From Clonostachys chloroleuca (lineage: Eukaryota > Ascomycota > Sordariomycetes > Hypocreales > Bionectriaceae): a DNA stretch of 64,000 bases. A program made the translations under genes and the position numbers. The first letter of the stretch is position 1; the number at the start of each line of letters is the position of its first letter. Under the pieces are notes generated by a model that saw only the letters and a program-made list of their open reading frames with translations, did no database searches and had not been told where the DNA came from. This document shows, piece after piece, positions 1 through 11,435 of the stretch. The stretch covers positions 9,982,001-10,046,000 of the forward strand of contig JBANAY010000003.1 in assembly GCA_037952775.1 (NCBI GenBank). The letters run 5' to 3'.

Positions 1-1
1 T

Positions 2-770
2 GGTAACTATTGTATCGACAAGAAGCCTGCCGCCCTGAACTGGATCGATGGACGTGGAAAAAGCGTCGTTGCTGAGGCTATTATTCCTGGAGATGTTGTT
101 AAGAACGTACTCAAGAGTGATGTCGATTCCCTTGTCGAGCTCAACATCTCAAAGAATTTGATCGGATCTGCCATGGCTGGTTCTATTGGTGGATTTAACG
201 CCCACGCGGCCAACATCGTGGCGGCCATCTTCTTGGCCACTGGTCAAGATCCCGCCCAGGTTGTGGAAAGTTGCAACTGTATCACCACCATGAGAAAGTA
301 AGTCAACCGTGCTCACCATATCACTCCATGTTTTTGATGATTGGATGCTAATGATTCTCCTTCGCACTAGTCTCCGCGGCTCTCTCCAGATCTCCGTCTC
401 CATGCCCTCGTTGGAGGTCGGTACCCTAGGAGGAGGTACCATCCTCGAGCCTCAGTCCGCCATGCTCGACATGCTGGGTGTCCGTGGCTCCCACCCCACA
501 AACCCAGGTGACAATGCCAGACGCTTGGCTCGCATCATCGCTGCCGCCGTCCTCGCTGGTGAGCTGTCGCTCTGCAGTGCCCTCGCTGCCGGCCATCTGG
601 TCCGAGCCCACATGCAACACAACCGAAGTGCCGCACCATCCCGCAGCGGTACTCCCGCACCCCCGGCCGCCATGACACCCGTGTCTATGGCGATGACCTC
701 TGCGTTGGATAAGACCAACGGAGCCAATGGCACCCCGAGTGCTGCTGCTGTCCAAAGGTCTAAGCGATGA
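2..770 (+). CDS. HMG1: HMG-CoA reductase, C-terminal part (5' end outside window)
   Basis: This is the C-terminal catalytic end of 3-hydroxy-3-methylglutaryl-CoA reductase, the NADPH-dependent enzyme that makes mevalonate for sterols and other isoprenoids; it is normally anchored in the ER membrane by N-terminal segments that lie outside the window. Two exons are visible, 2-297 and 371-770, with a 73-bp intron (gtaagt donor, gctaat branch site, ctag acceptor). Visible family motifs are [15 protein letters not shown] with the catalytic lysine, [37 protein letters not shown] and [13 protein letters not shown] with the catalytic histidine. A low-complexity Pro/Ala/Ser tail of about 40 residues follows and ends at a TGA at 768-770. 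Nothing marks it as a duplicated resistance copy. It is convergent with the nicotinamidase gene. Confidence 0.95.
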
Positions 771-1156
771 GTTGATCTCATACAGAATGGCTTGGGCGCC
801 GTGTTAGGAGTTTGAATTTGTCTAGAAGCCTGGATTATCGCAGTAGAAGTATTTGCATACCCATCGCAAGGGGAGGGCGACCATGCCCTCACCGTGCTCT
901 AATTATCGTTAATTCATTATTTTTACTTGTTAAATGTATCTTCTAATTGGGTGAGCGAAATCTACGCATGTAAATACCTTGAGTCTTGAAGATGCTTAAC
1001 GTTACGGTTTCCCACCGCAGCATACTTAATTAATATGTTCTAAACCTCAAAAAGGCAAAACAACAACAAGTAGACCTCACATTTGGATGAAACGCCCAAA
1101 AGAATCCCATACTCCTCATGAAAACCCCCTCCAGTCCTAGGTTACTCGTCATGCCG
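771..1156. other. intergenic, convergent 3' ends
   Basis: This 386-bp gap separates the stop codons of HMG-CoA reductase (+) and nicotinamidase (-). It is AT-rich in its middle, as expected for 3' untranslated regions, and I see no gene in it. Confidence 0.6.
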
Positions 1157-1955
1157 TCATAATGCCAACGCCCTCACGCGCGCCACCTCTTCCCCGTCAA
1201 ACGAGATCATCTTGACACCGCCGCCGATGAGCTCCCGCCTGCAGTCCGGCCAGCCCTCCGGGGAGACGGGCCGGGTGCCCTCCTCGACGATGTAGGTGGT
1301 GTACCCTTCCTGTACGGCGTGGAGGGCGGTGGCGCGGACGCAGTAGTCGGCGGCGAGGCCGACGACGAAGACGTGGGTGGTTTCCTCTCTGCGTAGGCGG
1401 TCCGCCAGGCCCGTGTCCTCGACGCGGAAGGGGTCGTAAAAGGCCGAGTACATCTCGAGGTCCGGGCGGGTGCCCTTGTCGAGGACGGCGTGGAGGGCGT
1501 CGGCGTCGAGCTCCGGGACGAGCTGGGCTCCCGGGGAGCCCGCGACGCAGTGTACCGGCCAGAGGGTGGTGACGTAGGGGAGGTGGGAGGGGTCGGTGGG
1601 GTGGTGGACGGTGATGGAGGAGGTGAAGGGGGAGGTGTCCGGGTGGTTGGGGGAGAAGGAGATGTGGGAGGGCGGGTGCCAGTCGCGGGTGGCGAGCTTG
1701 AGGGGGAAGGGGAGCTGGAGGAGGGAGTTTACGGTTGGGGAGATGTCTCTGCCGTTGGGGACGGCGAGGGAGCCGTTCTGGAGGAGCAGGGTGGTTAGGC
1801 GGCGGCGTGGTTTTGTAGGGTGTTTAACATCTTGGAGAGGGATGGATGATGGGTTTGATATCAAGCGTGAGGGTCATACGGGGACGTACAGGGGGGCAAA
1901 AGTCTTCTTGGAAATCCACGACAATGAGAGCGGGCTTGAATGGTTTCGGAGCCAT
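1157..1955 (-). CDS. PNC1: nicotinamidase (Pnc1, isochorismatase-like hydrolase)
   Basis: The enzyme deamidates nicotinamide to nicotinic acid in the NAD+ salvage pathway. There are two exons, 1890-1955 and 1157-1777, separated by a 112-bp intron (gtacgt donor, ctccag acceptor). Together they encode 228 residues, close to the roughly 216 of yeast Pnc1. Exon 1 gives ALIVVDFQEDFCPP with the catalytic aspartate. The rest contains TRDWHPPSHISF (metal-binding Asp and His), TLWPVHCVAGSPGA (metal-binding His), DKGTRPDLEMYSAFYD (catalytic Lys) and VVGLAADYCVRATALHA (nucleophilic Cys). The start is the first ATG in frame with the VVDFQEDF block. The antisense strand is G-rich and carries long open frames that I regard as shadows. 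Confidence 0.92.
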
Positions 1956-4151
1956 GGCTGGTTTACTGAGGCGGGGCCTGCCTCCGGCATGGGTTGGTGG
2001 ATGGAGCTATTGAGTGATGAGATATTTCTGCTGTTGTTCACTGAGCAGGTGATGCGCCATGCGATGATGCTCTGGCGGCTACTGGTGGAAGGCGGGGAGA
2101 ACAGACGAGGCTTATCTTATCGCAGCCACTGTGGCTGCCCCTCGTTTTGAGCCTCCTCTTCCATTGGCTCGGAGGGACCCGTGGTATCAACCTGCACTAT
2201 TTGCGGCACGGTCTGTTTGGCCACATTTCGAAAAGGCAATGGAGCGCACATGAGGCGAAGACTAGTTATGCGTCCGAGGATGGTAATACACCACTGAGCG
2301 GCCGCTTGCTACGGAAATAGCTATCGCCGCGCGGGCAGCAAAGCAAGTGGTGATAATTCGTTCTCGTTTTCCTAGAAGCCCCACATCCACTAGAAGCACT
2401 TGACGGCGGGAGCCGGCACTATAACCAGCGATTAGCGACGAGAAATGAATAGACCCCCTTTTCTTCCAATTTCTATCCACGCAGCGGCCGACCCTCCTCG
2501 CCTTGGTATCCCGTTTCGATGGATGCATCAATCATGGCGAGAGCCTCGGTATCTTGCCAACTCGCCTAGCCTGGAAGGAGTTTCTTTCAGGCACAGGTTC
2601 TACCTATTAAGGCAGTAGGTACTATGGAATACATGAAACCGCTGTTCCCTAGACCTGGAAAACAGGGGTCCATGCATTCAATTTAAGACACGCGGGACTA
2701 CCCACCTCTGCTCTGAGATTCGGGACATGGCTGCACGTTTCAATTCCTAGACGGGATATGGAACATTCCAGCCGCGGTGGTTACTGAATCAATCCATGTC
2801 GGACGAAGGCTCCATCCAGGCCATAGTTGAAATTGAATGCAGAGAGACGATGGCGCTATGCTATAGGGGCCAGCTATGGGCAGCTACTGGAAACCACTTG
2901 AGATGTCGGTAGGGTATTACATCAAATCGGCTCCTGCCTCATGGCCCGCGTAATTGGGATAGCCGCGCGGCAACTTCCGCCGTTGGAGGAACCTCGGAGT
3001 AGCATCAGGCAAGTCAAATGGCAAGCACCTACCAGGTCGGTGACAGATTTGGCCGTGGAAGGTAGTAAGCATCGGAGTTATTGCTTGCGAGGGTGCTGGG
3101 AGGAAGCCGAGGCGATTAGATTGGAAACTCTGTCCTCTCACCGCAGAGGTATCTCACCATGATGAGAGTGGTCACGGACGCACGTGCAGCCATTTTTGTA
3201 TTTGTGCTTGGGCGATGGACCTGAGCTGAGGCGCTCGTCGATTATGTCCTAAAACATTCCTCCACACTCGTTTATTCGCCTCGTCTGGTGCTAGCAATAG
3301 CCCACTACCAGCTGTGTCCCACTGGGTCCGCCAACGAGATCAACACATTAAGAAATGACCCTGCCTGTCAGCCGCTGCATCTGGTTTGGTGGAGCAGCTT
3401 CGATGCTGCACCCGGGCCCCTCCTAGCCTCCGAAGTCCCGAAATCCTGGAAATTTCATCCATTTGCTTTAGCACATTCGCACCCTTGCCCTCATATGCGC
3501 AACCACTGGAGTAAAAAGCTGCGTGGTAGAGGAAGCGTCGGAGAAACGAAGAACAGGGGGGAAAACTAGCCGCAAGCCCAGCAATAACGACGGGTTTCCT
3601 TGCTCCTCGCCTCGATCGCCGTCAAGCAATAACCTACAGACTATCAACAGCTGACTGGCTTGTTTGTTTAGTGTGGTGCGGCGGATCTTACTGTGTCGTC
3701 GAGTTGCGGACTTCGCTTCGCTCCCGAGTCTGGCCTGGTCCCAGCACTGAAGCTGCAGCTAAATACAGGCCCCCTTCTCTTCCGACTCCCGAGTGTCACG
3801 CTTGCATTTGCCCGCGACACACGCCGCCACCAACCAACCAGTCTGTGCATAAACGAATTGATCGACCCAGCCGGCTGGTCATCATCGTGTCCATCGTTGG
3901 TCCTCTGGCGCGCAGAGCAAACCACCAGCCCGCGGTGTCTTGCATACTGCAGGCGCTGATCGCTCAGGCCCCGCGGCCAAGGCACGCCACTTCTTCGCAA
4001 CGGGGCTCTCGCAATCGCCAGCCCAATCCTGAGTCCTGGTGTTGCGGTTGGTTCTCCTTGCGCGGAACGCAGCCCTTGGAATTGCACAACGTCGCTTTTT
4101 CGTCGTGTGTGTCTTGATGAGGCTGGCGGGGGGTCCATCTTGAAACAGACC
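1956..4151. other. intergenic, no gene recognised
   Basis: About 2.2 kb separates the nicotinamidase start from the P450 start. Short open frames on both strands show no family motif, no convincing intron pattern and no mutual support. The last few hundred bases are the P450 promoter; a GAGCAAA box (reverse TTTGCTC) lies at 3915-3921 and a TTGCTC at 3600-3605. Confidence 0.5.
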
Positions 4152-5953
4152 ATGTGCTCCCTGCTGCTGCGCCAGCCCGCCTACCTACTCGGGTTATACG
4201 CGTTGATCGCCTGTGGCGTCGCCTTCTGTGCTGTCGTCTATCTCGTCGAGCGCTTCATCGTCAGCGTCCCCTATCCCGATAACATCCCTCTGATCCGCGA
4301 GGCCCCTGGCGCACGGCGATTCAGTTTGCGCACGAGATGGGCTTACTACACAGATTGCAAGGCTCTTTTTAAGGATGCCTGGGACAATGTAAAACTCACC
4401 CACAGAAGCTCACACTTCCTCCAACCCATTGGCGCCCTGCGCTTTTTGGCGCTTTGGTCCAGGCTTGCTAACCTGAATTCTAGTATCTCAAGCTTGGGAA
4501 ACCAGTCGTTATCCCTGGCATGGGTTTTCGCAAGGAGGTTCTGCTGCCGCCCAGCATGATCCGATGGGTGCTGGTGCAACCCGCAAGTCGCCTCAACGTC
4601 CCCCACGCGATGGCGGAGATGGACCAGGCCAAATTCACCCTTGGGCACGACGGCCCTATCCTCGACAGTTGGCAGGGATTGCTTGTGAAGACGGAGCTTA
4701 ACCGAGTGCTCGAGGCCATTTGCGCTTCGCTCAATGACGAGCTTGGCCGTGCCTTTGACAAGCACTTTGGCGATGACGAGGAGAACTGGGTTGAGTTCAA
4801 ATTGAGAGAGACTATCAGCAGGGCTATCGCACAAGCCAACAGCCGCTTCACTGTTGGGCTGCCATTGTGTAAGACATCATTCTTCGTCTCCCGAGGTGGA
4901 GTTATTATATGAGAAATAATGACGCCTCACCTTTCGCCTTGAATACTAATGGGAGGATAACAACTAGGTCGCGACCCGGAGTATCTCAAAACAGTACTAG
5001 ATATCAACGACGGTCTGCTCGCCAACGGAGGCCTCATCTGTGGCCTGCCCACTGTCCTCCAGCCCCTCTTCGGACCCATCATTGGGATCTCTCTCCAGCA
5101 ACATATCAGCAAGGTCAAGCGCTGGCTCATACCCCTATGGAGGGAACGGGTAGCCATAGCACGCGCTGATGAAAAGGACGAAGGCAGCACGAATGCACCT
5201 CTAGACCATGTGCAGATGATGGTCAAGTTTGCATTGAAAGAGCGCCCAGAGGAGATTAATGACCACGAACTCATTGTCAGGCGGATATGTGCCCAGAATT
5301 TCGGCGCCGTCCACCAAACGACTCTGCAGGTCTGCAACCTGCTACTGGACATTCTCGGCTCGGATGTGGAATACGACACTATCAACGCGCTGCGCAAGGA
5401 GTCTGACGACATTCTAGGGACCGAGGACGATTCGGATCGGTCCAAAAGCCAATGGACAAAGGCCCGTGTGAATAGCATGGTCCTGGCCGACTCTGTCTCC
5501 CGCGAGACGCTTCGTCTACACGCCTTTGCCAATCGGGCAATGATGCGCAAGGTTATGGTCGATGGTGTGACCACCCCCGAGGGTTACAATCTACCCAAAG
5601 GCACGCTCGCCTCATTCCTCTCTTATCCGGTACAGACAGACAACGATGTATACCCGGATGCGCTCAAGTATGTGCCATTCCGGTTTGTCGAAAAGCGTGA
5701 TGAGGGTGCGCCAGTCACATTTGTCACGACGAGTAGCGAGTATCTGCCGTTTGGACATGGCAAACACGCCTGCCCGGGCAGGTTCTTAGTTGACTTCGAG
5801 CTCAAGATGATTGTGGCGCATGTCTTGCGGAATTATGATATCAAGTTCCCTGCCGAGTATGAGGGCAAGAGGCCGCCGAATGAATGGATCACCGAGGCTT
5901 CATTCCCACCGAACGGAGTAAGAATATGTGTGAGAAAGAGGAAAAAAACATAA
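4152..5953 (+). CDS. cytochrome P450 monooxygenase
   Basis: This is a membrane-anchored fungal class II P450 of about 535 residues, of the broad type found in secondary-metabolite clusters and resembling the ent-kaurene-oxidase-like group. There are three exons, 4152-4388, 4484-4868 and 4968-5953. The N-terminus has one hydrophobic segment (about residues 7-30, AYLLGLYALIACGVAFCAVV) for ER insertion. The K-helix motif ETLRLH is at about 387-392, and the heme-binding loop FGHGKHACPGRFL places the axial cysteine at about 476. The junctions rejoin the text as DN/YLKLGKPVVIPG and VGLPL/CRDPEYLK. The first in-frame ATG is at 4152. Its substrate cannot be read from sequence. It heads the accessory block that continues with an MFS permease and two 2OG oxygenases. 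Confidence 0.92.
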
Positions 5954-6321
5954 TGATAATTGAAATCGCTTCGACGGAAATGATTTCTTTCGAATTCTTG
6001 ATTTACGGCGACTGGCGAGCTTGGAGTTTTGCACAAGGTATTCAGGGTGGCTCTTTGCGGAACAAAAAGAACGAATGGATATCTCTAATTACCCAACTAC
6101 ACACACGAGTATAATTTCCTACTGTAACTAGTCATGTACATATATGAGTGGCTAATTATTTAATCTTCAAGTAATGTATTGCTTTTGATGTCAGATGCTT
6201 GGGCTATCGGCGTGCCTTGGTGCTGAGCTCGGTTCTAGTCTATCTAAAGCAATCCCAACACGCGCCTCGGTGCCGGATCATTCCTCGTTACAGGTCAGTT
6301 TCCTTCGATTCCCAATCCTGC
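5954..6321. other. intergenic, convergent 3' ends
   Basis: This 368-bp gap lies between the P450 stop (+) and the MFS permease stop (-). It looks AT-rich like untranslated sequence, and I see no gene in it. Confidence 0.55.
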
Positions 6322-8208
6322 TCATACACGATCATCTGAACCAGAGTTACCCTGAGAGCCACCCCGCTTCAAATCGCGATCGACAACGTCGTCGAGCACC
6401 GTCAGCCCCTCCCTCTCGGCCTTCACCCTCGCCCTCTTCAGCCTCCTCGTGTCCGCCTCCGTCTTGCGCGTGACCCACCAGGTCGCGAGCGTGGTCAGCG
6501 TGCAGAGCCCCACGAGACCCATGGCGCTGGCGAAGCTGGTCCGGTACCGAGGCGCGTACTTTGACTTGAAGATCTGGGGGCCGATGGCGCCGCCGATCTG
6601 GCCGTAGCTGTTGACGAAGCCGATGCTGAAGGCCGACCCCGTGGCGCGGGAGGTGGTCTGGACGCGCCAGGGCCACATGAGCGGGAAGAAGGCCGAGGTG
6701 AACGCGTTGCCGATGAGGGTGGCGGCGTAGACGGCGCCGTTGGAGGGGTAGGCGACGAGGACGCCGTAGCAGGCCATGACGACGATGAAGACGCCGAGGG
6801 GGTAGACGGGGCGGGGCAGGCGGCCGTTGTCGGCGAAGTACCCCGTGGCGCCGATGACGAGGATGGAGAGGAGGGAGATTGGGAGGTTGAGGAGCTGGGC
6901 GCGGGCGATGGTGGTGAAGCCGAGGTTGGCGATGACGGTGGGCTGGTAGAAGCGGACGCCCGAGGTGCCGACGGTGAAGGTGGCCCAGATGAGGGTGAAG
7001 AGCCAGAGTCGGCGGTCCTTGAGGGCCTGGACGATCTCCTTGATGTTGAAGTCCTCCTCGGCGGCGCGGGGGGCGTTGGGGGGCAGGCGAGCCTGGATGA
7101 AGGCCTTTTCCTTGTCGGTGAGCCACTTAGCTGTGGGCGGGACTTTGATAGGGGAGGTCAGCCCTGAGACGACGACGGGTTTGGATGGATATGTTGGTCG
7201 ATTTATACTTACAGTCTGGTAGGATGAACTTCACGACGACACCAAATACTACTGTTACGAGGCCCTCGAAAAGGAACAAGTACTGCCAGCCGCTGAGTCC
7301 GCGGGCTCCAGACACGGTATCGAAGGCAAAAGCGAGTAGTCCACTAAACACTCCAGATAGATTTCCGAGGATGTCTGTAGTAATGATTCAGTTGGCGTGG
7401 TTCATGCTGGTATAGAAGGCGGTAGACTTACAGAAATATAGGAGGCGAACGGACATTTCGTCAGGTCGGTACCAGTACGAGAGCTGGAGAATCACACCCG
7501 GGAACATGCCAGCTTCGGCCTACATGAGTATTAGCATCGTGAAACTGACTATGACTAGAGAGTGATGGGAGACAAACTAAACCGAGAAGGAATCGTGTTG
7601 CATAGATGCCCCCCTTGTTGTTCACCGGAACGTGGCACAAGAGGGCAATTCCCCAACTGATCATGATCCTCGATTGCCAAGTGCTTGGTGAGAACTTTTT
7701 GAGAAGAAGGTTGGATGGAGCTTCAAATACAATGTATGGAATCTAAATCAGTCAGTCTCCATATCCTTCTGAGGGAGACAGAACTCCAACTTACGTAGTA
7801 TAGGACAGTGAGTAAATTGTACTCATCAGAGGTCATCTTCAGTTGCGTCATGATATTCATATCCGTCCCCTTGTTCATGATTCTAGCGTTGGAGATATTG
7901 TCCGAGTCGAGGTTCTTGAGCAGAAACAACAGAGAGCAGACAGTCATGATGCGCCAATCCACCCGTCTCATCAGCTTCTTCTCTTCCTCAGCCGTGAGCA
8001 GCGAGCGGTCGCGCATTCGCTCAGCGTCAAAGCCGTCCACTCCCTGTGCCACTGTGGCATCATCAACCTCCTCCCCTCGACGGGCATAGGTCAGACCAGA
8101 GGGCTTGCTGGCACTATTCTCCCTGGTCTGGTCGCCAGTCTCGCTCAGCGGGGGTGAGTCGGAGCTCACGGTGTTGCTTGAGACGGCAACATCCTTTCCG
8201 TCGGCCAT
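6322..8208 (-). CDS. MFS permease, Dal5/Tna1 (anion:cation symporter) family
   Basis: This is a twelve-helix plasma-membrane transporter of the family that carries allantoate, nicotinate and similar organic anions. There are five exons in transcript order: 7795-8208, 7578-7742, 7432-7519, 7213-7374 and 6322-7163, giving about 556 residues. The hydrophilic N-terminus ends in EEEKKLMRRVDWRIMTVCSLLFLLKNLDSDNISNAR, cut here to its two recognisable halves, the LMRRVDWRI lead-in and the first helix. Further family signatures are YIVFEAPSNLLLKKFSPSTW, GLAEAGMFPGVILQLSYWY and GWQYLFLFEG. The C-terminal half retains the expected helices and ends in a charged tail. The gene is divergent from the 2OG oxygenase at 8899 across a 690-bp shared promoter, so the two may be co-regulated. 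The substrate is unknown; import of a precursor or export of a product are both possible. Confidence 0.9.
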
Positions 8209-8898
8209 TTTGGAAATATTGTGATCACGAAGTGCCCTCAATGGATCCAGTGTGTGGAAGGAGGAAGTACAATGGAGGCAGCGTGTGCTGAGGAGAATGG
8301 CAAGGCCGACTTCCGGCTTCAAAAGGCACTCAATTGGTTCACCGGGGATAAAAAGGTCTTTTTAGCTGCGGCATGACAGCTCACTCCTAGTTTGCCTGCG
8401 TGAATTCCACATGGCGATGAAATGACCAGTGTCAATCACGCCAACGGCCTTGTTCGAGCCTCCCGAAGTCTCTCATTGGCAGACTTCAGGTCGGCGCAAC
8501 CCTCTCATGCATTGTCAACCCATGGTGATGGCACATATAGGGCGGGACATACCCGACTGACAGGTTGGGCTTGAGCCTTGGGGAAAGTAGCTACTGTGCT
8601 GACCAACTTCTGCAGAGGTTGAGATCGACGCGAGCCATCTCAAAAGACGCCATTGCGGAGATGGATTGCGTGGTAGCATCGGGCTACCGCCGACGACGGA
8701 GATCACGGCCAGGGGGCCCCCATTTAAGACTCCCGGGCTCCGGCATGGGTTCGGCCGGCCTTATCCAAGTTCATACTACTCCCGGAAGGTCACTCCGTGC
8801 TTTGGCCGCTTCATATATCACGCAATTGCCCCATATTGACCTTGGGCCTGATAAGACGAGACGCCTCGAGACGCACGAACTTGGCACATACTATCACT
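8209..8898. promoter_or_regulatory. bidirectional promoter between MFS permease and 2OG oxygenase
   Basis: These 690 bases separate two divergent start codons (8208 on - and 8899 on +), so they must hold both promoters. GC-rich patches with CCCGGG and CCGG words occur near 8725-8765. I see no open frame with a known motif here. No specific regulator can be named. Confidence 0.5.
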
Positions 8899-10121
8899 AT
8901 GGCTGCAGCCGTATCATCATTCCCCGTCAGTGCCCTCCCGGCCTACAAGCAGATTCCAGAAACAGCCCACGAGTGTATGTTCTGTCCCTCGCCAGACGAA
9001 TGACATCTTAGTTCGTTGTGTTGACCAGTCGTAGTGGACTGGGCTAATCTGGTAACCCTTGATCTGTCCAAGTTCGACGAGCCTGGAGGCAAAGAGGCTC
9101 TCGCCAACCAGTTGTTCAAGGCTCTGCAGGAAGTCGGCTTCTTTTACATTGTAAATTTCGGCCTCAGCCAAGAGGAGGTCGATGAGCAGTTCGCCATTGG
9201 GAAGAACCTCTTCGAGCTGCCTACCGAGGAGAAGCTCAAGTACCGTGCTGACCTAGAAAACGGTGGCTACAATGGCTACAAACCTCTTGGACTACGGGTA
9301 AGATCTATCTCAATGACCTGACTCTGCTGCAAGCAACTAAGTTTCTAATATAGGAAGTGACTCCCGGTATCTTCGACAACACCGAGATCTTTAATATTCC
9401 CAAGTTCATTCCCGAGCTGGAGCGCCCTCAGCCCTCAGTGATCAACACCCACAAGCCCCAGATCGAGAAGTTCGCCCGCCACATCCACCATAACGTCGTC
9501 CAGAAGCTCCTGGCCCTCTTCGCCATCATCCTCGAGCTTCCCGAGGACCACTTCTCCCATTTCCACCGCTACGACGCCCTCTCGGACTGCCACTTGCGGT
9601 ACATGAAGTACCACGCCCGCGACGCCGAGACCAACGCGAGGCTCAACAACGTCTGGGTCAAGGGCCACACCGACTTCGGCAGCCTCACCCTGCTGTTCCG
9701 CCAGCCCGTCGCGGCCCTGCAGGTGCGCGGCCAGGACGGCGGCTGGAAGTGGGTGAGGCCCCTCGACGGCTCCATCACCGTCAACGTCGCCGACGCGCTG
9801 CAGTTCTTGACCAACGGTTTTCTCAGGAGCAGCATCCACAGGGTCGTGGCGCCTCCCGCGGACCAGGCTCACGTCGACAGGCTGGGCGTGCTGTACTTTG
9901 TCCGGCCGGAGGATGCGCTGGAGCTGCGGCCGGTGCAGAGCAAGGTGCTGGAGAGGCTGAATTACAGGCCCGATCCGGATGCGCAGCTGGCCGAGGGGAT
10001 CACGGCTGGTGAGTGGGTGAAGGCTCGTGTGAGGGCGGGGGTGAATAGGAGCAAGACGGCGAGGAGCCAGCTGGCCGAGGAGGACATCCTGAAGGGGGTC
10101 AAGGCGAGGTATTATGACTGA
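8899..10121 (+). CDS. Fe(II)/2-oxoglutarate oxygenase, isopenicillin-N-synthase-like (A)
   Basis: This is a cytosolic non-heme iron oxygenase of the DIOX_N plus 2OG-FeII_Oxy type, about 370 residues. There are three exons: 8899-8974, 9029-9297 and 9354-10121. The N-terminal domain shows LFKALQEVGFFYIVNFGLS. The iron triad is H220 and D222 in GHTDFGSLTLLF plus H277 in RSSIHRVVAPP, and R291 in VDRLGVLYF is positioned for 2-oxoglutarate. Junctions rejoin as ETAHE/FVVDWANL and KPLGLR/EVTPGIFDN, which supports the splicing. Family members hydroxylate, desaturate or epimerise small molecules, and many sit in biosynthetic clusters. The gene is tail to tail with a second, clearly different 2OG oxygenase 155 bp away. 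The substrate is unknown. Confidence 0.92.
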
Positions 10122-10276
10122 ATGAGGTTGTTTATTTTTTATTTTGTAATTAGTAAATTGAGAAATGAGTTCATGATTTGACTATTTGTATGAAGAACAT
10201 GGCCAGGGATGTGCTTTTGGGGTCAAGGGCGTATCACTTGGAGAGGAAAAAGATTGTCGACTGTTCTTTCATTCTT

Positions 10277-11435
10277 TCAAGCATCGTTGACATATTTCTC
10301 AAACACATCTCCGTAAAACCTCTTGCCAACATCCCGGTGGCTGCGTATCTTTGTCCGCAACTGGCTCTCACCCCAAGTATCATATTTGCCCTTGAGGAAT
10401 GCAGAATCAATACCCCTCCCCTCGTCAGACTCTGAAGCCACGCTGCCCTTTTGATACCGAAACTCGGGCCGCTTGAGGAAATGCTCCCTCAGCGGATCCA
10501 GAGCCTCTGCCTTGGTGAGATCACGCCTCACCCCCTGGAAGAAAGGCACGCTGAACCGCTCCAGCGAACCGCCAAGCACGCGATGCGTCGTCGCCTTGCA
10601 CACGCCGTGCGTGACCACCTCGAACGCCTGGCCGATGTTGACGACCAGAGAGCCCGGGATCACGGGGACGTCCACCCAGCTGCCGCTCTTGTTCAGCACC
10701 TGAAGCCCCTTAATGTGCGGGGGTGAGGCCTGGAGGAGGAACGTCCACCACCCGGAGCTGTCCTTGTGCGGTCCTACGCCCTGGCTTTCGGCGCCTGGGT
10801 CCTCAAGCGCCGGGTAGTGGACGAGCTTGAGGCGGTGCTGGTCAGAGAGGAACGGGAGGAATGTGCCTTGTGGGAGGAAGAGAGCCTCGGCTACGAGGCG
10901 GAGGAAGCGCTCGCCTAGGGCAGTCAATTCACGGATATACGTCTCTACGATAGGACGCAACTCCGGGTATGCTGATGGCCACTTTGATGCAGTTAGCCAA
11001 TTGAGCAAGGTTGAACAAGAATGATTAGAAAATGGCGAACGCTTTACATACAGAGTTCGGCCCTCGTAATCGTTCACGAAGAGGTACCCCTTCCTTCCAA
11101 GTTGCATCCAGCTCCGTGGCGAATTCAAACTGCTCTCTGCGGTCGGATTTGCCTGCCGTCGTCTCGGCACCATCGCCGCTGTAGCCAAGGAAATGGGGTG
11201 AGTTCTCGAGCGCGACCTCTGCCTTGGACTCTGGAGAGATAGAAAAGAGACGCGGAAGTGCGTTTTTGAGATCCGATATGAGGTTGGTGGGCACGCCGTG
11301 GTTCTCAATGTAGAGGAACCCGACCTCTGTGAGTGCATAACGGAGATCACTCAGAAGCTGGTCATGGTCAGGTAGCGACAAATCAATGCGCGGAATATTG
11401 ATGAAATCCGGGGTAGTAGTCGTAGGAGCCGCCAT
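10277..11435 (-). CDS. Fe(II)/2-oxoglutarate oxygenase, isopenicillin-N-synthase-like (B)
   Basis: This is a second non-heme iron oxygenase of the same superfamily, about 362 residues, in two exons (11052-11435 and 10277-10981). The N-terminal domain reads FINIPRIDLSLPD and ALTEVGFLYIENHGVP. The iron ligands are H200 and D202 in GVGPHKDSSGWWTFLLQ and H261 in KATTHRVLGG, with R270 in LERFSVPFF for 2-oxoglutarate. The 70-bp intron has a gctaac branch site and rejoins LRGPNS/WPSAYPELRP. I chose the ATG at 11435 because the family core begins about ten residues later; an upstream in-frame extension is low complexity. It is only distantly similar to its neighbour oxygenase, so recent duplication is not indicated. 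Confidence 0.9.

Noticed and set aside
2..770. HMG-CoA reductase as a resistance copy for a statin-like cluster
   Set aside because: No polyketide synthase is present and the motifs look like the ordinary enzyme; the neighbour is another housekeeping gene.
1490..2150. Long open frames on the + strand opposite nicotinamidase
   Set aside because: Gly/Val/Glu-rich shadow of a GC-rich gene on the other strand; no motif, and the minus-strand gene has all catalytic residues.
6347..7126. Long Arg/Pro/His-rich frame inside the MFS permease
   Set aside because: Out-of-frame shadow of the last permease exon; composition is typical of shifted GC-rich code.
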